Part shown: positions 11,070-21,066 of the stretch, piece by piece
How the letters are laid out: each line of letters starts with the position of its first letter
Numbering within the stretch: position 1 is the first letter of the stretch
DNA from: Tholera decimalis
Taxonomy: Eukaryota; Arthropoda; Insecta; Lepidoptera; Noctuidae
Assembly: GCA_943138885.2 (NCBI GenBank)
Contig: OW964560.2
Coordinates: forward strand, 1,178,001-1,242,000
DNA length: 64,000 nucleotides
Reading direction: 5' to 3'
The notes under the pieces: generated by a model
Told to the model about the DNA's origin: nothing
Database searches by the model: none
What the model saw: only the letters and a program-made list of their open reading frames with translations
Position numbers and translations under genes: made by a program

Positions 11070-12675
11070 ATGGGTAGGTGCAGTGTGTTAGGCTGCCGCA
11101 TGAAAAGCAACAAAAACATCCCAATAAAACGTTGCACAGGTAAGTAACCGAATTCATTCAAAATATCTTGTTTTTTTCTATTATTTTGAAAGATTTTGCT
11201 ATATTTGGGAAAGTTTATAAAGATACACTTGCTTTTCTGTAATTATTTACTGTTTTACTGTTGATATTATGTGATTTTTAAGCAAATCATTTGTTAGTAA
11301 ACAGAGAGTTAGAGTTACGATTCGGAATTTTCAATTTATCGATAAAACATATCGACAGGTGAATATTATTTAACTCGATTTCTTTTTATGATTTTAGATT
11401 GCCAACATGTAAAGAAAGAAAAGAACAGTGGCTGTGTATACTTGGGATTGAAAATTTGAATACTACAACCAAGCATATTTTTATTTGTTCCCTGCATTTT
11501 GAAGATAAATGTTTTAACCGAACTTTAAACATAACAAGACTGCGCGATGATGCTTTGCCTTCAAGTGAATTATTGGTAAGTTTTGAAAATAGACAAGTTT
11601 ATTGTGTTTACCTACTTACTAACAAGTAACCAATCCAAACCAGTTGATGGAGAAAGAGGAGGGACGAGAAGCATGTCAGCAACAGCAGTTCTATATTGCT
11701 GAAATACTGGTATAAAGTTTCAGGTTTAAATACACATCAGTCAGAATAAATAGATAACTTTTTTTTTTCTGAAAATTATAAAACATCCTTAAAATTCTCG
11801 TACAGACTGAATCAAAACCTAATATAAGTTATATGATTTTAATTATCCACCTCCTCACACAGATTAAGACACATATACCTGCACTATTTTTACTCCTGAT
11901 ATAGTCATAGCAAAAGGAGATGGATAATTATTAATTTTTGAAAATGATACATACATATATCAGGTTATAAAATGTTGTGTCTATGTTAAAATGCAAGCTA
12001 AACAAATGTGAGCGTGAGTTAGTGATTAAATTCGCAATGTAAATATTATTAAACATTTATGGTTATTCTTTGTATAGTTACCAGCACAATTTGACGAGTG
12101 TGTGGAACAACGATCTGTTCCTCGCAGGGTGTTGGAAGAGAAACCTGTTTGCAGCACTTCTAACAATGCAGATGTAAGTGTAATATTTCATAATAATTAT
12201 GTTCCTTATGGTAATTACCATGCTATCTTGACTTTTAAATACAAACTCACTCAATATAAAAAAATGTTGTTATTTCTTTACAGTTACCAGCCCAATTTAA
12301 TGAATGTGAGGCACAACATTTTTTTTCTCACAAAGCACTGAAAGAGGAGCCTGTCTGCAGCACTTCTAGCTATGCAGATGTAAGTGTTCTATTCTATAAT
12401 ATGTTACTGTATGTACTGTGGGCAGCGTAACTGGTAATTTCAAATTAATTTACGGCAAAAACTTGAACGAAGTTGCAGAAAACTAGAAGTTAATGCGTTT
12501 TTTTTTGTTTCAGGATAAAGCGCTTGAAATTATTCAAAAATTAAAATCAAAATGTGAGTATCGGAAGAAAAAAATTAAAACATTAAATGAAAAAGTGAGA
12601 AGACAGAGTAAGAAAATCCAGACTATAATCTACATCTGTGCCAAATTTCATAAAAATCCGTTCAGCCGTGATTGA
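11070..12675 (+). pseudogene. THAP-domain P-like transposase, N-terminal part only
   Basis: THAP domains are C2CH zinc fingers that bind transposon or promoter DNA. Exon 1 (11070-11139) reads MGRCSVLGCRMKSNKNIPIK with the first CxxxxC pair. Exon 2 (11398-11575) has LPTCKERKEQWL, FICSLHFEDKCF (CxxH pair) and the DDALPS box. Exons 3 (12078-12173) and 4 (12284-12379) are each 96 nt, both starting LPAQF and ending in AD: a tandem exon duplication. Exon 5 (from 12514) gives a basic coiled coil, KLKSKCEYRKKKIKTLNEKV. It then runs into Helitron-like sequence and stops at 12675. By my count exon 1 ends in phase 1 but exon 2 needs phase 2, so the first junction is frameshifted or mis-modelled. No catalytic domain was found. 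Confidence 0.65.
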
Positions 12676-12738
12676 GTAACCAACATCCATCCATACAAAC
12701 AAACTTTCGCACTTATAATAATATTAATAAGTAAGGAT
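12633..12738 (+). mobile_element. Helitron/SINE-like 3' fragment
   Basis: Resembles 42390-42497: CCAAATTTCAT, ATCCGTTCAG, AACATCCATCCAT, AAACTTTCGCA and a TTATAATA end occur in the same order. It truncates the THAP reading frame. The following 12739-13150 is AT-rich with no gene seen. Confidence 0.55.
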
Positions 12739-13154
12739 TGTGTGGTTTGTATTTTTTTTTGTTTTTTGTTTGTTCAACATGCTCATGTTTTATTAATGTG
12801 TATATTTGTATAAAATTTGCGCAACGTGCTCTTATTTGATTATTGTGTATACATATTTGTATTTTAGAACTTAAGTATGACTGGGATAAACGGCTTTTAT
12901 AGTTTTCAATAAATCTGTGTAAAATGATAACTTTTGTTTTATTATGAATGATCGAGCCATGTAGTAGTACCTACTTAAATAAAAAAAAAATAATGTTAAG
13001 TTATATTATTAGTTAATAAAAATAAGTATAGTCTGACAAACGATGAAAACAAACCGTATTTTGTATTTATTTATTCTTTTCATTGGTAATTATAGACCTT
13101 AGGTACAGGTACTGCAGTCGTGGTATGCTAATCAGTAATAGTGATACTCTAATA

Positions 13155-13450
13155 AGGCTCCTACACATATGCCCCGGCACCTGTCGCAGAAACTAGAAGT
13201 CCGCACGAAACTCAATCTTAATTCTAAGCGCTAAGTAACCCTGAGCCGCGCGCGGCATCGTCCCCAGCCGGCGGCACTGTGTGTAGGAGGTTTTTTACTC
13301 GCACCCACTATGTTGAGCGTGGTCGCCACAGTTGTTCTGGCCGCAATTTCAGTCGCATACTACGCTCACAGGAAAAAGCGAGCAATGAACACAACGATCA
13401 CAAGGCTACAGTTTTTTATTCGTGATCGCCGCGGTGACAACTGGGAATGA
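13155..13450 (+). mobile_element. Possible Harbinger fragment with short hydrophobic ORF
   Basis: GGCTCCTACACA near 13157 is mirrored by TGTGTGTAGGAGG near 13290. Just after it, 13310-13450 encodes 46 residues starting MLSVVATVVLAAISVAYYAH and then a basic stretch, like the start of the Harbinger frame at 3946. This could be a fragment of another Harbinger family; the evidence is thin. Confidence 0.3.
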
Positions 13451-14434
13451 ATGGGATAGACATACCACACCATAGTAAAATTTGTTTTATTATAAACAAA
13501 CCTGTACAAGTACAAAATACAGATAGTTAATTTAATTGCAGTAGCATCTATTCAGTATCCACGTGCCCTGCCTGCCATGTAAAGTGACACTCTTCGAGCG
13601 TGTGCGTTTTTATAGCTCACATTACCACGTAAATAAAACTGAAGAAAGCTAAAAAAAACGTGTGCATCTGGATTGGGGGCCTATTTTTTTAATCTTTGCG
13701 AAACGAAATAAGACTTATAGGGAAATAAGTTAAAAATAGTAAAAACTTAAAGCAAAGGGCCATGAATTTCTTAAACGTTAAACTCATTTTCGACAATTTT
13801 GTATTCTGTAAGCACCGTGCAATTCAACTATCGATGTTATAATGCGCGCAGCTCTACGGCAAGCCGCCATCTTTGTGCCAGACTCACAATAGGTATGCAC
13901 GCTTTTTTCGTAGGTATTTCATGTCTATTCTTTTTTCCTTAGTCTGAGTATTTTGCTCTTTTGTGTAATTTTATCTGTAGGTGCTATAATAGGGAATAAG
14001 CAAGTAATTATTTATACGAGAATAAGTAATTTCATTATAAACCGTTGACAGAGATTCTCTGTCTACTTTATAACTGTGGCAACACTGCGCGCCGTGGATG
14101 CGAATGACGTCATCCGCGCTGCATGCGGGTGACGTCATCAGCTGCGGCTAGGGGAGTTCGGACGTTTCAGGGACTGCGGCGACTGCGGCGCGGGTAGGTG
14201 TGCGGGGTTGGATAGAACTTCATATAAAGAATTCGAATGCAAAGACTGCGGCGCGTGCGGTGCGGCTAGGTCTGCGTTCACCATTAGAATGTAGAATTTT
14301 ACGAGTACGAAAAGAGCTGTTAGAGCTGTTAGAACGATTACAAGCCAGCGTTCGGAAACGGTTCTTTTGGTACAGTGCAAAGATTTGGCTCCTATTCGTT
14401 CATCGTTCACGTACTACACAAGACTAATCCGAAC

Positions 14435-14693
14435 GCAGTGAGGTGACATTTTATTTGAAGCAATTTAAGTTTATAACAATATTTCAGTTTTAAGCGTCAT
14501 GAAATAGGCATCTCTCTTTTTCTATATAACACGGACAAGGACAGCATATTTGTAGGTTTATGTTTAAGAATCATAACTTTCAGCGTACTGTATTTAACTA
14601 TTTGTGCATGTCATTCGTGTTCAGTTTTCACTGTAATACCAAATTGTTCAAATATTAGTTGTTCGTTAGTTGTTATTATTGTTAGTAATTAAA
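14435..14693 (+). promoter_or_regulatory. PSMB1 upstream region
   Basis: These 259 bp lie between the transposon stack and the PSMB1 ATG and must hold what remains of the proximal promoter and 5' UTR. I see no TATA box or initiator I would rely on. Confidence 0.4.
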
Positions 14694-15392
14694 ATGTTGA
14701 GTGTTCATGAAAACTTCCCGGAATATTCAGTACCCGGCGCTAAACAAGTTCGCTTCGAGCCGTACGCTGACAATGGAGGAAGCATCGTTGCCATTGCCGG
14801 TGATGATTACGCTGTAATTGGTGCTGATACCCGTCTCAGTACAGGGTTTTCAATCTATACAAGAGAACAGAAAAAGCTGTTCAAACTGTCCGAGAAAACT
14901 GTGCTCGGTGCGACAGGCTGCTGGTGCGACACGCTTACTCTGACTCGGTTGCTGTCGGCGAGGATGCAAATGTACGAGCACGAACACAACAAGTCCATGT
15001 CCACGCCAGCAGTCGCTCAAATGCTCTCCACGATGCTGTACTACAAGCGGTTCTTCCCCTACTATGTGTCCAATGTCTTAGCCGGGTTAGATGCTGATGG
15101 AAAAGGTTGTGTGTACAGCTACGATCCAATTGGTCACTGTGAGCGCTCCAACTACCGCGCTGGTGGGTCAGCTGGCGCACAACTGCAGCCTCTGCTTGAC
15201 AATCAAATAGGACTCAAGAACATGCAGAATGTAACAGAGACCCCCTTACCGAGGGAGAAAGCCTTGGCCCTCCTAAAGGATGTGTTCATCAGTGCTGCTG
15301 AGCGTGACATCTACACTGGAGACTGCATCTATATATTGATCATCACTGCAAGTGGTATCCAAGAAGAGAAATTTGAATTGCGTAAAGATTAA
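14694..15392 (+). CDS. PSMB1: Proteasome subunit beta type-1 (beta-6)
   Basis: This is a non-catalytic beta-6 subunit of the 20S proteasome core, in the inner beta ring. The 232-residue product matches the usual 230-240. It contains the Ntn-hydrolase fold start GGSIVAIAGDDYAVIGADTR, then LSTGFSIYTREQKKLF, ATGCWCDTLTLTR, YYVSNVLAGLDADGKGCVYS, YDPIGH and YRAGGSAGAQLQPLLDNQIG. There is no processed catalytic threonine at the fold start, as expected for beta-6. I chose the ATG giving MLSVHENFPEYS; an in-frame ATG eight codons upstream adds only a leucine-rich stretch. The frame has no introns. It diverges from DAD1 and converges on TRAPPC11, with a LINE starting about 35 bp after the stop. Confidence 0.96.
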   Translation: MLSVHENFPEYSVPGAKQVRFEPYADNGGSIVAIAGDDYAVIGADTRLSTGFSIYTREQKKLFKLSEKTVLGATGCWCDTLTLTRLLSARMQMYEHEHNKSMSTPAVAQMLSTMLYYKRFFPYYVSNVLAGLDADGKGCVYSYDPIGHCERSNYRAGGSAGAQLQPLLDNQIGLKNMQNVTETPLPREKALALLKDVFISAAERDIYTGDCIYILIITASGIQEEKFELRKD

Positions 15393-15725
15393 ATTTTGTA
15401 TTAAATGTGTTTTCTTGAATATTTGTTTTTATTTATTTATTTATTATTAAGTTCATCCAACAGCTTCTGTATATAGCATTTCGTGGGTATAAGTAACAAA
15501 CAGCCTTAGTCTTATACAGTCACCAATTACAGGGAAACCAGCATTCAACATAATTAGTAACATTAAAACAAAAAATAGTATTACAAAATTAACTTAAATC
15601 TATTGAAATTAAATTATTACTAAAATTAAATTATAAAGATTTGAGTAAACCTTCCATTGCATATTAAATTCTAACCCATTAAAAAGCAATACATTTCTTA
15701 TTCTACAATAGTTATATTATCTTAT

Positions 15726-18603
15726 TTACATATAAGTGTCGGGTTTCTTTCTTTGAGACTCCAGTATAATTGTTTTAAAGACCTTCAAGGAGTTGTAGTG
15801 GATGTCAACTTCGGGCATAGATTTTATGAGAGAGTTCATTTCCCTACAGACCCTGTTTATCGGTGAGTTAACCCCAATATTAGTTTTGGATGATGGAACA
15901 TGAAACATATTACTGACCGGAAATCTGGGTAAGTTATAAGGCACTTTAAGTCCAATTCGCGCGATCAACTTAATGCAGTCTAACTTATTATTGACCAATT
16001 TATGGAGGAACGTTAAACCCTGCACCAGTCGACGATCACTCAGAGAAGTCATATTGAAGCACTGAATACGTTGCTTATACGGACACCTGGGAGATATTTT
16101 ACCGGAGGTATAAGCTAAGTGTTTCGTGAAAGCCCTCTGGATACTTTCGACTCTTTGTGATTGCACTGCATAGTGCGGGTTCCACACAACACTAGCAAAC
16201 TCTAAGTGGCTCCGAACTAATGAATTGTATAACACGATTTTAGTCTTTACCAGCTTAAAACCTCTAGTGGTTCTCTTAACAAATCCAAGTAACCGCGCTG
16301 ATTTAGCAACGATCTTTTCAATATGACTCCTGAAGTTAGCTTTATCGTCCATGATGATCCCAAGATCTCGAATCTCATGAACTGTATCCAATGATACTCC
16401 ATTAATATTATATGAGACAGCTGTAGATTGTTTTTTCCTAGTAAAACGTATGTGGTTACATTTCTGCACATTGAGCTTCATACGGTTCGAGTTGCACCAT
16501 CGTTCAATCCTATCCAGATCCTGCTGAATTAATGTAGCATCTTCACTTGACCTGATTGTTCTATAAATTTTGAGATCGTCTGCAAACATTAAATATTTAC
16601 AGTGATAGATTTCATTAGCTATATCGTTAATGAAGAGCGAGAATAGAACTGGAGCTAGGTGAGAGCCCTGAGGAACACCTGAGTCAGCATAGTAATTCAT
16701 AACCATTGACGACAAGAATTTGTGATCGACGGGTCAAATAAGACGAGAACCAGCTCAAAAGGGAACCATGTATACCATTGTATTCTAATTTTGCTAGTAA
16801 CAAAGAGTGATCCACTTTATCAAACGCACTGCTAAAGTCCGTGTAGACAGCATCTAATTCTAATCTATTGTCAAGAGCATATGAAATATCGGAAACAAAT
16901 TCAATAAGGTTTGTTTCAACGCTGCGGCCAGCTTTAAAACCATGTTGACTTGGGGAGATTATTTTATCAATGTGGCGCGTAATGACTGGACAGATCAGAG
17001 ACTCAAAGATTTTAGGAAAACATGATAAGATTGAGATAGGGCGGTAGTTTTTAACATTTGCAGGATCTCCTTTTTTTAAAACTGGGACGATTCTAGCACT
17101 TTTCCATGCCTCAGGAAAGACTCCTTCTTCAAGGGATGAATTAAAAATAATCTGCAATGGCAACGAGAGTACGTGGCTGCAGCGTTTGATGAATGATGGT
17201 GGAATACCATCAGGTCCAGAAACTTTCGAGGCGTCAATGCGTTTGAGTTTGTTCAAAATCTGTTCCTGCGTAAACTGCAAAGTGTTTATGACACCATCAA
17301 TACCCGAGAATCCACCGGAAGTATTTTTTGTGGTAGCAGAATTTTCACTAAATACAGATACAAACTGATCAGCGAATAGTTTAGCAATTTCAGGTCCACT
17401 ACTAGCCACCTGGTCGTTCATGAAGACGACAGCAGGAACGCAAGACTTTCCACGACGCTTATCTTTTACAAACCGCCAAAATGCCTTAGGGTTATTGGAA
17501 ATATCCCTTTCAATCTTATACTTATATTCATTGTAGCATTTATTAATTAATGTGTGACAGCGACTACGGAGTAGTTCGTAAGTAAGTCTATCTCGGGGAT
17601 TGTTCTGTTTGCGGTATTTTTGTCTAATTTTCTCTTTTTCTGCTAAGACTCTAATAAGCGAATCGGTATACTAACATGGAAATTTAAACTTAGTACTCTT
17701 ATATTTCGGCACAAATTTATCAATAGCGCTCTGTAATACTGCATAGAATGCATCGACTATTTCATTTACATTGGTACACTTTTGGAATGTATCGTACCAA
17801 TCAATATTTTGAAGATAAACTAGAGTTTGTTCATAGTCCGTTTTAAAAAAGTTGTAACCGGAGCGATATTTAGGCTTTGAATGTTTAATATTAGAAATTG
17901 GGATTGAGACAAGTAAGTTTGGGTGATGGGAGTCAAGTCTACTTAGCAGGTCGTTTGGTTTAGTAACTATTACATCGTTTATGTTGCTTAAGACTAAATC
18001 CAGAGCCCTGCTGTCAGCGTTAAGAATATCATTAAATTGATGGAGATCATTAACTGACATGAAGTCTACTAAAGAATAACCTAATGAACTCTCATAATTT
18101 GATGGTGAGAGATGCAGGTCACCGTCTTTCCTGTTCCAATCAATGAAACCCAAGTTAAAGTCCCCAAGAATCACAACATCTTCTACATTGCTTAATACGT
18201 CATTAACATTATTTAAAAAGTGCTGTAAATAGTCCAAATTGACTGGTGGAGCTATATATATAACACAGATTGCGATTTTTCTTATGCAATTACCAACAAT
18301 TAACTCAACAGTTAACCATAAGTCTTCCAAATCACTTTCCCAGCTCTTAACTCTTGCAGATTTAAACTTGTTACTAACAGCAACCATAACACCACCACCA
18401 TCTTTTTTGGAAACCTTAGAACTAAGTCTATCTCTACGATATACTACATAACGTGGGTCTATGAACTCTCCATTCATAATGTTTGGTTTTAGCCAAGACT
18501 CAGTGAATGCTATCACATCATAACTAGTCAACAAAATGTTTCTAAAGATATCATCAGTTTTGGTTCTCATTCCCCGTACATTTTGATAATACATGTCAAG
18601 CAT
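15726..18603 (-). pseudogene. LINE ORF2: endonuclease and reverse transcriptase, broken
   Basis: The apurinic-like endonuclease part (17671-18603) starts MLDMYYQNVRGMRTK, with FTESWL, DRLSSK, DGGGVMVAV, VVILGDFNLGFIDW and the SDHHPN-like box as LDSHHPNLL. A TAG replaces a tryptophan codon just after KFKFPC. Beyond it the frame is open again through AFWRFVKDKRRGKSC, SGPDGIPPSFIKRC, NYRPISILSCFPKIFE and DFSSAFDKVDHSLLL. Around 16690-16710 a one-base shift moves the reading to SGVPQGSHLAPVLFSLFIND and the catalytic LMFADDLKIYR, then the C-terminus. Two lesions thus separate an otherwise complete protein; this looks like a recent death. Confidence 0.85.
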
Positions 18604-18638
18604 TGCGAATACAATACCGCCAGGAACTTTCTACCTAA

Positions 18639-18863
18639 TCTATACTAATATTATAAAGCGGAAAAGTTTGTTAGTTTGTTTGTTTGTTTGCTTGAACGCG
18701 CTAATCTTCGAAAGTACTGGGTGGATTTGGTTGAAATTTGGTATGGAAGTAGCTTGAAGCTTGAGGAAGGTTATAGGCTACTTTTTACCCGACTGCAAAA
18801 AAGGAGAGTTATGTTTTTACCGTGATAGAATCCACGGGAGCGAAGCCCCGCGAGAGTACTAGT
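18639..18863 (+). mobile_element. Helitron fragment (non-autonomous)
   Basis: Begins TCTATACTAATATTATAAAG after A and ends GAGAGTACTAG before T, matching Helitron rules: 5' TC, 3' CTAG, insertion between A and T. A short GC-rich stem (CGGGAGCGAAGCCCCG) precedes the CTAG. The 225 bp have no ORF. Copies of the family occur at 29274-29497, 29498-29690, 57033-57256 and 61204-61368. Confidence 0.85.
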
Positions 18864-18875
18864 CATAAAATAAAT

Positions 18876-20033
18876 CTAATTTGTGTTATCAGTCGCTTTC
18901 ATTAATTTTAAGCTATCCTGATTGCGGATGTAAATGGGTTTTGAGTAAATATCTTTACGGACAAGAATTCGCCCATTTCGTACCCAAACAAATTTGTATG
19001 ACAGCTCCTTTGCTAGTTTTCGAGTTGCTGCATGCAGTTGTTTACTAGTAGGGCACAAATGTTCACTTACAAAAATTGGCACTTGGACCCCAGTAATGCC
19101 CAAGTGACGCGAGTTCAATTTGTTTGAAGGTTGTTTTTTGTTGAAGTCACCCACAGCGGCCAGTAAAATATCACGTTGTCGGGGGCTTCGCAGCTTAGCT
19201 ATCACAGCACGTGGACGATTACTCTCCTTGTTTAGTTTGGCTACTCGTGTGATTGCCATAATGTCGGTGTCATCAATCTTACAATTAGTCACGTGAGCAA
19301 CTTTCTGGAGAGTTTTGACTAAGTTTTCAGACTTATCTTCAGGCAAACCATTAATCTCCACGTTACTTTCGCGCATGTTTTGCTCGATAATACTTAGTCG
19401 CGTGGTGAGATCATTAACACTTTGCTTGAGGTTTTCAATGTCATGTCGCAATTGATTAATCAGGGTATCCTTTTCTTCAAAACGATTCTTGAACTCTTCG
19501 AAGTGGACGTTAAAAAAATCAAATGAGACTTTTAACTCCGATATTTCCCCTTGTATGTTTCCCAGTTGGTTAGTTACTAGCTCCTTAAAGGATGATTTTA
19601 AAGCTGCGGCCAATTCTTCTTTTATAATATCTCTTAACGTACCTTCGCATAACCATTGCCCCTGTTTATTCTTGGCAGACTTGGATTGGCAGCTCTTTTT
19701 TCTATGTGTCACATTCGTATCAAGTGGGGTACCTTGGGAGGGAAGCATTTTTGGGCTTAACGGTGTGCGATCCGGTGAGTGCCGTAGACCTGCAGAGCCA
19801 ATAGATGCGCGTACTAGAGTATTAGTGTTGTCAGCTTTTAACTGCTTGCAGCAGCATTCCGGACATTTCCAGGTGTGTTTATAGTCATGGTCCATTAGGT
19901 GAAAGTTGCTTTTTGGTATGTTTACACAGGAAATTTCGTATCTTGATTTACACTTACAACAAATCATAAATTCCATGCCCTTTATATCCTTTAGACATCC
20001 AGCGCAGATATTTCTGTTTGGTGCCATAATCAT
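18876..20033 (-). CDS. LINE ORF1 protein with PHD-like finger and coiled coil
   Basis: 385 residues, intact. An N-terminal Cys-rich PHD-like finger spans roughly residues 9-62 (CAGCLKDIKGMEFMICCKCK ... WKCPECCCKQ). A low-complexity linker follows, then a predicted coiled coil around residues 150-215 (heptads in FKNRFEEKDTLINQLRHDIE). The C-terminal part resembles an RRM-like nucleic-acid domain (NVEINGLPEDKSENL, RAVIAKLRSPRQRDILLAAV, LCPTSKQLHAATRKLAKE). PHD plus coiled coil in ORF1 is known for insect CR1-type LINEs. It should act as the RNA-binding chaperone of the element. 20041-21066, upstream, holds no gene I recognise. Confidence 0.8.
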   Translation of the reverse strand: MIMAPNRNICAGCLKDIKGMEFMICCKCKSRYEISCVNIPKSNFHLMDHDYKHTWKCPECCCKQLKADNTNTLVRASIGSAGLRHSPDRTPLSPKMLPSQGTPLDTNVTHRKKSCQSKSAKNKQGQWLCEGTLRDIIKEELAAALKSSFKELVTNQLGNIQGEISELKVSFDFFNVHFEEFKNRFEEKDTLINQLRHDIENLKQSVNDLTTRLSIIEQNMRESNVEINGLPEDKSENLVKTLQKVAHVTNCKIDDTDIMAITRVAKLNKESNRPRAVIAKLRSPRQRDILLAAVGDFNKKQPSNKLNSRHLGITGVQVPIFVSEHLCPTSKQLHAATRKLAKELSYKFVWVRNGRILVRKDIYSKPIYIRNQDSLKLMKATDNTN

Positions 20034-20040
20034 AAAATAA

Positions 20041-21066
20041 AAACCAGATTTGAGAACTAGATCGCCACACTTGCCGTCACTGCTAAGCAGATTCCGTATC
20101 TTTTATGGTAAGATCTTATGGAAGTCTTCACGCCTTGGCAATCCAATGGGGAAAAGGCAAACTGGTTTTAGTGTTCAAAGTCTTATAACGCCTGGCAGAC
20201 CTCAAAAGCAGTACAAGCAACTACAATTTGCTGACACTATGGCTACAGGCGTTTTTGAGTACATACATAATATATTTAGTTAAATGTGGGTAGACCTTAT
20301 AAATTGTGATGATCTTCAATCACTACGTTATTTGTTTTGGGCGATTTATCGCATAAATCACAACACAGATGATGTAATTAACACTGTCACAGTTCACCAG
20401 CCACTTAGTTTGACTATTCACATTTACTGTTCGCACATTGAGACGTTTTTTACACCGAAAAGTTATTATTTATCAAGAGCACTTTAAACATGACCTACTT
20501 GTCAGAAGCACTCAATTACTAATTCTATAATAGTTTTTATTTAAATACACCTGTATTTAATAAAAATTTTGGTATAAGACAAGTAATGTCTAGAAAATCA
20601 TAATCTATTTCTAGAATTTAATAGTTCAAAGCTCATTAGTTTACAATTATATGAAAAGTTGGCGGCTGCCTATTTTCACTTCTTGTTAACATTTACAAGT
20701 GAATTGTGTCTATTCTGCCCTCACATAGCTATAAAAACTATTCTTTATGGAAACTTGGTTCTAATCATTTGTTTTGAAAAGAGTAACCATAGTTTCTTTC
20801 TTCACAGATGTTTTACACAGGAAACAACCAATTTGAATTAAATATTGTCATAATAGGCCTTAGAAAAGGTAAAAGAATGATTCATTAGCAATTTAAATAA
20901 ATGTAAATTGTATGTTGATGGATGGATGAATAATTAATAACTTCAGTAACAAGTAACTCAATTTATTGTTAAGAATAATTCAAGGTAACTACAATATAAC
21001 TTATACACTTTGTTCATCATTATTTACAAACTTTAATTAAAACTAAGGGAATAACATTTTATACTT
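20041..21066. other. Intergenic, no gene seen
   Basis: AT-rich sequence between the LINE and the end of TRAPPC11. Several short frames exist but none shows family motifs. It includes the probable TRAPPC11 3' UTR: minus-strand AATAAA words occur near 20960 and at the stop codon itself. Confidence 0.5.

Larger units (their letters stand above)
10685..13956 (+). mobile_element. P-like element V with THAP gene
   Basis: The element spans 10693-13948. The host phrase TATTTTGC is duplicated at 10685-10692 and 13949-13956, an 8-bp duplication. The ends are inverted: CTCTGACTAAGGAAAAAA and its near complement. It carries a THAP-domain gene on the plus strand. An 8-bp duplication plus THAP DNA-binding domain matches the P-element superfamily. 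Copies Y1 and Y2 show the uninterrupted site (TATTTTGCTCTTTTGTG), which confirms the insertion. Confidence 0.75.
10497..14283. mobile_element. Long-TIR element Y, copy 3
   Basis: The ends share about 27 bp starting GGTGAACGCAGACCTAGCCG, preceded by T on the left and mirrored on the right, with a 3-bp TTA duplication at 10494-10496 and 14284-14286. Subterminal regions are GC-rich and contain TGACGTCAT words near the right end. Related copies lie at 34577-40122 and 40385-42183. About 3.3 kb of the interior is a later P-like insertion. The 3-bp duplication suggests a Harbinger-like integrase, but Y encodes no protein I recognise. Confidence 0.8.
9230..14434. mobile_element. hAT-type foldback element W with 8-bp duplication
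   Basis: The element runs 9238-14426, with ATCCGAAC duplicated at 9230-9237 and 14427-14434 and inverted ends TAGTCTTGTG. The 8-bp duplication points to the hAT superfamily. Its own sequence (9238-9325, 10097-10493, 14287-14426) has no transposase and contains long palindromes, so it is a foldback MITE. Two later elements lie inside it: a hAT at 9326-10088 and the long-TIR element Y3 at 10497-14283. Confidence 0.75.
15427..20040 (-). mobile_element. CR1-like LINE, nearly full length, inactive
   Basis: A two-ORF non-LTR retrotransposon on the minus strand. The 3' end at the left has a (TAAA)n-like tail (plus-strand TTTATTTATTTATTTATT). ORF1 is 18876-20033; ORF2 (endonuclease plus reverse transcriptase) spans 15726-18603 with an amber codon and a frameshift. 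A Helitron fragment lies between the ORFs. It begins directly in the PSMB1 3' flank. Confidence 0.85.

Noticed and set aside
11070..12675. THAP gene as a host regulatory gene
   Set aside because: It lies between inverted ends with an 8-bp duplication, has a phase break and is truncated by Helitron-like sequence.
10497..14283. Y as a piggyBac or Kolobok element with TTAA target
   Set aside because: TTAA appears only beside one end of Y1; the other ends do not show it, and a 3-bp duplication fits all three copies.
20050..20487. Two adjacent plus-strand frames of 77 and 67 codons
   Set aside because: No recognisable domain, unusual codon use and no gene context; likely chance.
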